Made by a program: the position numbers and the translations under genes. From Streptomyces sp. TRM68367 (GTDB lineage Bacteria; Actinomycetota; Actinomycetes; Streptomycetales; Streptomycetaceae), in assembly GCF_014495685.1 (NCBI RefSeq), contig NZ_JACTVI010000014.1:61628-125627 (forward strand): a stretch of 64,000 bases of DNA, written 5' to 3'. Of this stretch, positions 60,797 through 64,000 are shown piece by piece. The notes beneath the pieces were generated by a model. The model did no database searches and was not told the DNA's origin. It saw only the letters and a list, made by a program, of their open reading frames with translations. How positions within the stretch are numbered: the stretch's first letter is position 1; every line of letters begins with the position of its first letter.

Positions 60797-61558
60797 CGGG
60801 CCGCCCGGCCCGACGGGGCCGCGAGGACCACCAGGTCGTCCTCGCGGACCAGGTCGAAGCGCAGGGCCAGGGAGACCAGGGACTCCTTCTTGCCGTTCAG
60901 GCGCGGGCCCGGCTCGGCGGTCTCCGGGGCGGGCTTGAGTCGCAGCTTCACGGCCAGGTAGTCGATGTTCCACTGCACCGACGCCCGGGACGCGGCCGGC
61001 CAGTTGGGGCGCAGCCGCTGCACCACCTGGTCGACGGTGGGCAGCGGGGCGTGCGGCGCGCCGCGCAGCCGGGGTTCGCACAGGGCGGCCAGGACGGCGA
61101 AGTACCGCTTGGTGCGGTCGACGGAGAAGGCGGGCGCGGTCGTGGCCCCGGCGGCGCCGGTGGCGCCGTCGCTGCCGTCCTCGCCGATGCAGGTAGTCGT
61201 GGCGCGGCGCCCACACCTCCAGTGGCAGCAGGTCGCCGGCCGCGGGCAGCACGATGCGGGAGAACTCGAACGGGACGGGTGCGTCGAGCCGCCCCGGCCC
61301 GACCTTGATGTGCTCGCCGGCGCCCTCCGGGTTCTCGACGACGTACGTCTGTTCCCGGCTGAGGTTGCTCAGTACCCAGAAGGCGCCCTGGGCGGTGATC
61401 TCACCGGCCCGGCGGGACACACCGTCGTGCGCGATGTGCAGCGCGTTGTCGCTCGCGGAGCGGCCGAAGCTGAGCCGCTCGCCGGGCGCGAGCCGGATCT
61501 GGGGTCGGTGCTGTTCGTCCTCCGAGGTCGGCGGAGGTACCACGATGATGCTGTACAA
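60793..61558 (-). pseudogene. FHA/winged-helix protein with a one-base frameshift
   Basis: Paralogue of the protein at 57702-58442. TTG 61558 starts MYSIIVVPPPTSEDE and the FHA part (GERLSFGRSASDNALHIAHDGVSRRAGEI, WVLSNLSREQTYVVENPEG) up to LEVWAPRHDY. After that the frame is lost near 61190-61200. One base fewer restores CIGEDGSDGATGAAG... TKRYFAVLAALCEPRLRG, QWNIDYLAVKLRLKPAPE and the end REDDLVVLAAPSGRAAR. The open segments total 255 codons after correction, matching the paralogue's 246. It overlaps the kinase start at 60796. Either a disabled gene or a base-call error. Confidence 0.75.
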
Positions 61559-61610
61559 GGTGCGTCTCCCCGTGCCTGACAGCTACCCACGTCAGACTAG
61601 GGCGACGCGC

Positions 61611-61650
61611 CAGGGCCGTGTCCCCCTCTTTCGGGTGAGACACGGCCCTG
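61611..61650. terminator. Terminator between the FHA gene and the Q/P/G-rich protein gene
   Basis: A 12-bp stem (CAGGGCCGTGTC/GACACGGCCCTG) with a 16-nt loop, downstream of the minus-strand gene at 61707. Confidence 0.75.
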
Positions 61651-61706
61651 TGACGTGTTTGGCGCGAACTGGTCACTGAAGCCGGCGGGTTCGCGCCCAG
61701 GCGCGT

Positions 61707-62297
61707 TCAGTAGCGCGGGCGGTTGAACCAGGCGCTGCCGTTGGAGTTCCCGACGAACACGGCGATCAGGACGGCGAGCACGGTGTACACGAGGCCCACC
61801 AGGACGAACGGGTAGATACCGAGGACCGCGGTGATGATCGCGAAGACCATGATGGTGATCCGCATGCCGTTGCGGCCGGAGTTGAACTTCAGCGCCAGCA
61901 CGGCCGCGAACACACCCCACGCCAGCGCGAACACGGCCATCGCCCAGATCATGCCCGCCGAGTAGTCGGCCAGCTGCTGGAAGTTGACGTTGTTCTGCAG
62001 CGTCTCGTCGCTCTTCGCGGCGTTCACACTCGCGGCACCGACCGCGAACAGGGCCACGCCGATGAGCTGGAGGCCGACGATGACCCAGAGCATCACACGG
62101 GCGGCGCTGACCGAGCCGGGCATGCTCGTCGGGGCCGGGGGGCCGCCGTACTGCTGGACGGGCGGGGCGGCCGGGTAGCCGTAGCCGCCGGGCTGCTGGG
62201 GCTGGCCCTGCTGCGGGTAGCCGTAGCCGGGAGCGCCCGGCTGCTGCTGGCCCTGCTGCGGGGCCCCATAGGGGTTGTTCGGGTCGCCGAAACTCAT
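61707..62297 (-). CDS. Membrane protein with Gln/Pro/Gly/Tyr-rich N-terminus
   Basis: A 196-aa protein. The N-terminal about 60 residues are disordered ([32 protein letters not shown]). Four membrane helices follow (about 66-90, 112-132, 143-160 and 162-180) and a short tail [12 protein letters not shown]. This PQG-rich plus four-TM design is common in actinobacteria; none of the copies has an assigned function. The disordered part could bind SH3-like or WW-like partners or promote clustering. ATG 62297 follows GGAGGAAAG. It is divergent from folD. Confidence 0.75.
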   Translation of the reverse strand: MSFGDPNNPYGAPQQGQQQPGAPGYGYPQQGQPQQPGGYGYPAAPPVQQYGGPPAPTSMPGSVSAARVMLWVIVGLQLIGVALFAVGAASVNAAKSDETLQNNVNFQQLADYSAGMIWAMAVFALAWGVFAAVLALKFNSGRNGMRITIMVFAIITAVLGIYPFVLVGLVYTVLAVLIAVFVGNSNGSAWFNRPRY

Positions 62298-62560
62298 GTG
62301 GTTCTTTCCTCCGTTGGTTCTCGTGCGGGGACGACGCGCGGCACCGTAAGGAGGAGAGTTCTACAGATGCGGTCTGTCCCCCCGGCACTGCCCGCGGCAC
62401 TGTGCAGTTCATCGTTCTTTACGGCCGACTTACTTGTCCAGCCGCACTCCCTATGCGTTGTGCAAGTGCAACATCAGCGATCATGGGCGGATATGCGGTG
62501 TCGGGTTCCCCGGGACACCTGGATTGGAACCAAGGCCCGGTCATCCGCGAGGATGGGGTC

Positions 62561-63415
62561 ATGACCGCCCAGATTCTCGATGGCAAGGCCACCGCAGCCG
62601 CGATCAAGTCCGATCTGACCGCCCGCGTGGCGGCGCTGAAGGAGAAGGGCGTCACGCCCGGCCTCGGCACGATCCTGGTCGGGGACGACCCCGGCAGCCA
62701 GAAGTACGTCGCCGGCAAGCATCGCGACTGCGCCCAGGTCGGCATCGCCTCCATCCAGTGCGAACTGCCCGGCACGGCGACGCAGGAGGAGATCGAGGCG
62801 GTCGTCCGCGAGCTCAACGAGGACCCGGCCTGCACCGGTTACATCGTCCAGCTGCCCCTCCCCAGGGGCATCGACGAGAACCGCATCCTGGAGCTGATGG
62901 ACCCGGACAAGGACGCCGACGGCCTGCACCCGATGAACCTCGGCCGGCTGGTCCTGAACGAGCCGGCGCCGCTGCCCTGCACCCCCAACGGCGTGCTCAC
63001 GCTCCTGCGCCGCTACGGCGTGGAGATCAAGGGCGCCGAGGTCGTGGTCGTCGGCCGCGGCGTGACCATCGGCCGGCCGATGCCGCTGCTGCTCACCCGG
63101 CGCAGCGAGAACGCCACGGTGACCCAGTGCCACACCGGCACGCGCGACCTGTCGGCGCACCTGAAGCGCGCGGACATCATCGTCGCCGCCGCCGGGTCCG
63201 CCCACCTGATCCGCGCCGAGGACGTCAAGCCGGGCGCGGCCGTCCTCGACGTCGGCGTCTCGCGCAGCGCCGAGGGCAAGATCGTGGGCGATGTGCACCC
63301 GGACGTCGCCGGGGTGGCCGGCTGGATCTCCCCGAACCCCGGCGGTGTCGGCCCGATGACCCGGGCGCAGCTGCTGGTCAACGTGGTCGAGGCGGCAGAG
63401 CGCAGTGTCCGCTGA
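62561..63415 (+). CDS. folD: Methylene-THF dehydrogenase/methenyl-THF cyclohydrolase
   Basis: A 284-aa bifunctional enzyme of one-carbon metabolism supplying 10-formyl-THF, the cofactor of PurN and PurH. Catalytic segment with Lys in [62 protein letters not shown]-binding [17 protein letters not shown] (G-x-G-x-x-x-G, with V-T replacing the more common S-x in GRSxIVG). End [26 protein letters not shown] 62561 follows GAGGA; the upstream open frame has no coding character. The DUF3017 gene overlaps its end. Confidence 0.94.
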   Translation: MTAQILDGKATAAAIKSDLTARVAALKEKGVTPGLGTILVGDDPGSQKYVAGKHRDCAQVGIASIQCELPGTATQEEIEAVVRELNEDPACTGYIVQLPLPRGIDENRILELMDPDKDADGLHPMNLGRLVLNEPAPLPCTPNGVLTLLRRYGVEIKGAEVVVVGRGVTIGRPMPLLLTRRSENATVTQCHTGTRDLSAHLKRADIIVAAAGSAHLIRAEDVKPGAAVLDVGVSRSAEGKIVGDVHPDVAGVAGWISPNPGGVGPMTRAQLLVNVVEAAERSVR

Positions 63416-63917
63416 CGGAAGCGCGCACAGCGCCGAGAGTGCCGAGAGCACCGAGAACGCCGAGAACGCCGAGGAAATGGAGGTCCGGGACCCGGTCAGC
63501 GCGCCCGACGCCGAGGGGCGGCCACGGCGTACGACGCGCCGCTTCCCGCTGTTCACCAAGGACACGGCACGGCCCGAGGGCGGTGGCCGGGCCGCGTCCG
63601 GCGAGGCACCGGCACCGGCCCGGCAGTGGCCGATGCTCGCCGTGCTGGGCACGGTGGGGCTCGGTCTGCTCGTGACCGCGTTCGACCTGTTCCGGCTCGG
63701 CACGCTGCTGGTCGGCGCCGCGCTGCTGGCCGGGGCCGTGCTGCGCTGGGTGCTGCCCGGCGTCGGCATGCTCGCCGTGCGCTCCCGCTTCACCGACATC
63801 GTGACGTACGGCGTGCTGGGCCTGTCGATCGTCATGCTGGCGCTGATGGCGCAGCCGAACCCGCTGCTGGAGATTCCGTTCCTGAAGGACACCCTGCACT
63901 TCACGGTGAGCAACTAG
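63405..63917 (+). CDS. DUF3017-family membrane protein
   Basis: A 170-aa protein starting at GTG 63405 inside the end of folD (11-bp overlap), so it is probably translationally coupled. The acidic N-terminus has a short repeat ([16 protein letters not shown]). Three membrane helices occupy about residues 78-98, 100-118 and 133-150. The pattern [41 protein letters not shown] and the place directly after folD identify DUF3017, conserved in streptomycetes. Function unknown. Confidence 0.82.
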   Translation: MSADGSAHSAESAESTENAENAEEMEVRDPVSAPDAEGRPRRTTRRFPLFTKDTARPEGGGRAASGEAPAPARQWPMLAVLGTVGLGLLVTAFDLFRLGTLLVGAALLAGAVLRWVLPGVGMLAVRSRFTDIVTYGVLGLSIVMLALMAQPNPLLEIPFLKDTLHFTVSN

Positions 63918-63962
63918 TGGTGTGTCGCTGCTTAATTACGGTGTGTCTGGTTGGGAGGTTGG

Positions 63963-63994
63963 TGTCTGGCAGATTCCTTCCCCTTTGCCAGACA
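63963..63994. terminator. Hairpin after the DUF3017 gene
   Basis: A 9-bp perfect stem (TGTCTGGCA/TGCCAGACA) with a 14-nt pyrimidine-rich loop at the window edge. Confidence 0.55.
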
Positions 63995-64000
63995 GGGCTG

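Overview
The window is chromosomal DNA of a Streptomyces-type actinomycete. The evidence is very high G+C with strong GC3 bias, frequent GTG and TTG starts, 4-nt ATGA/GTGA overlaps, actinobacterial markers (IcmB, DUF3017, PspC kinases, an LAETG-anchored protein) and at least one TTA codon at a regulatory-looking position. From memory, the order succinic semialdehyde dehydrogenase - GMC oxidoreductase - chorismate mutase - guaA - PspC two-component system - NlpC/P60 - pcrA - M23 - lipase - icmB - sucCD - purNH - folD matches the conserved core of Streptomyces chromosomes.

Layout. 1-7.1 kb: end of a membrane protein, aldehyde dehydrogenase and GMC oxidoreductase, a wall-anchored LAETG protein and a frameshifted membrane protein. 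7.6-9.8 kb: chorismate mutase, with an apparently leaderless Phe/Tyr leader peptide and attenuator, divergent from guaA. 9.8-15.1 kb: a decay zone with a truncated PPOX gene, a class II aldolase with an in-frame stop, a collapsed DUF4429/SHOCT gene, and the fragments of a two-gene site-specific recombinase operon. 15.2-29.9 kb: DoxX protein, divergent PspC regulators with a LuxR-type response regulator, two NlpC/P60 hydrolases (one behind a c-di-AMP ydaO riboswitch), pcrA, an M23 peptidase, a lipase and icmB.

30.0-38.7 kb: a conserved five-part system. SWIM and DUF5691 genes run left; MoxR-AAA, DUF5682, a small coupled ORF and VWA genes run right. The divergent promoter region carries back-to-back copies of the actinobacterial DNA-damage promoter motif (RecA-NDp/PafBC type, tTGTCRgtg-N8-TAnnnT). 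The same motif stands in front of pcrA, so helicase and MoxR/VWA machinery may be co-induced by DNA damage.

39-51.6 kb: two repetitive secreted proteins, sucCD, an XRE/sigma-like/membrane fusion regulator, a DUF6350 membrane protein, and purN-purH. 51.7-61.6 kb: an accessory region rich in signalling genes. It has a kinase remnant, two XRE-membrane-ectodomain proteins (one frameshifted), a lipoprotein, two divergent secreted peptidase-inhibitor-I36-like proteins (one with TTA as codon 2) and two FHA + Ser/Thr kinase modules. One kinase carries an I36-like ectodomain and the other a lytic-transglycosylase-like ectodomain; a third I36-like secreted gene lies between the modules. 61.7-64 kb: a Q/P/G-rich membrane protein, folD and a DUF3017 gene.

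Several genes carry single-base frameshifts (near 6558, 52526 and 61195) or a nonsense codon (10650). These may be real decay or residual sequencing errors and are flagged as such. No tRNA, rRNA, CRISPR array or intact insertion sequence was seen.
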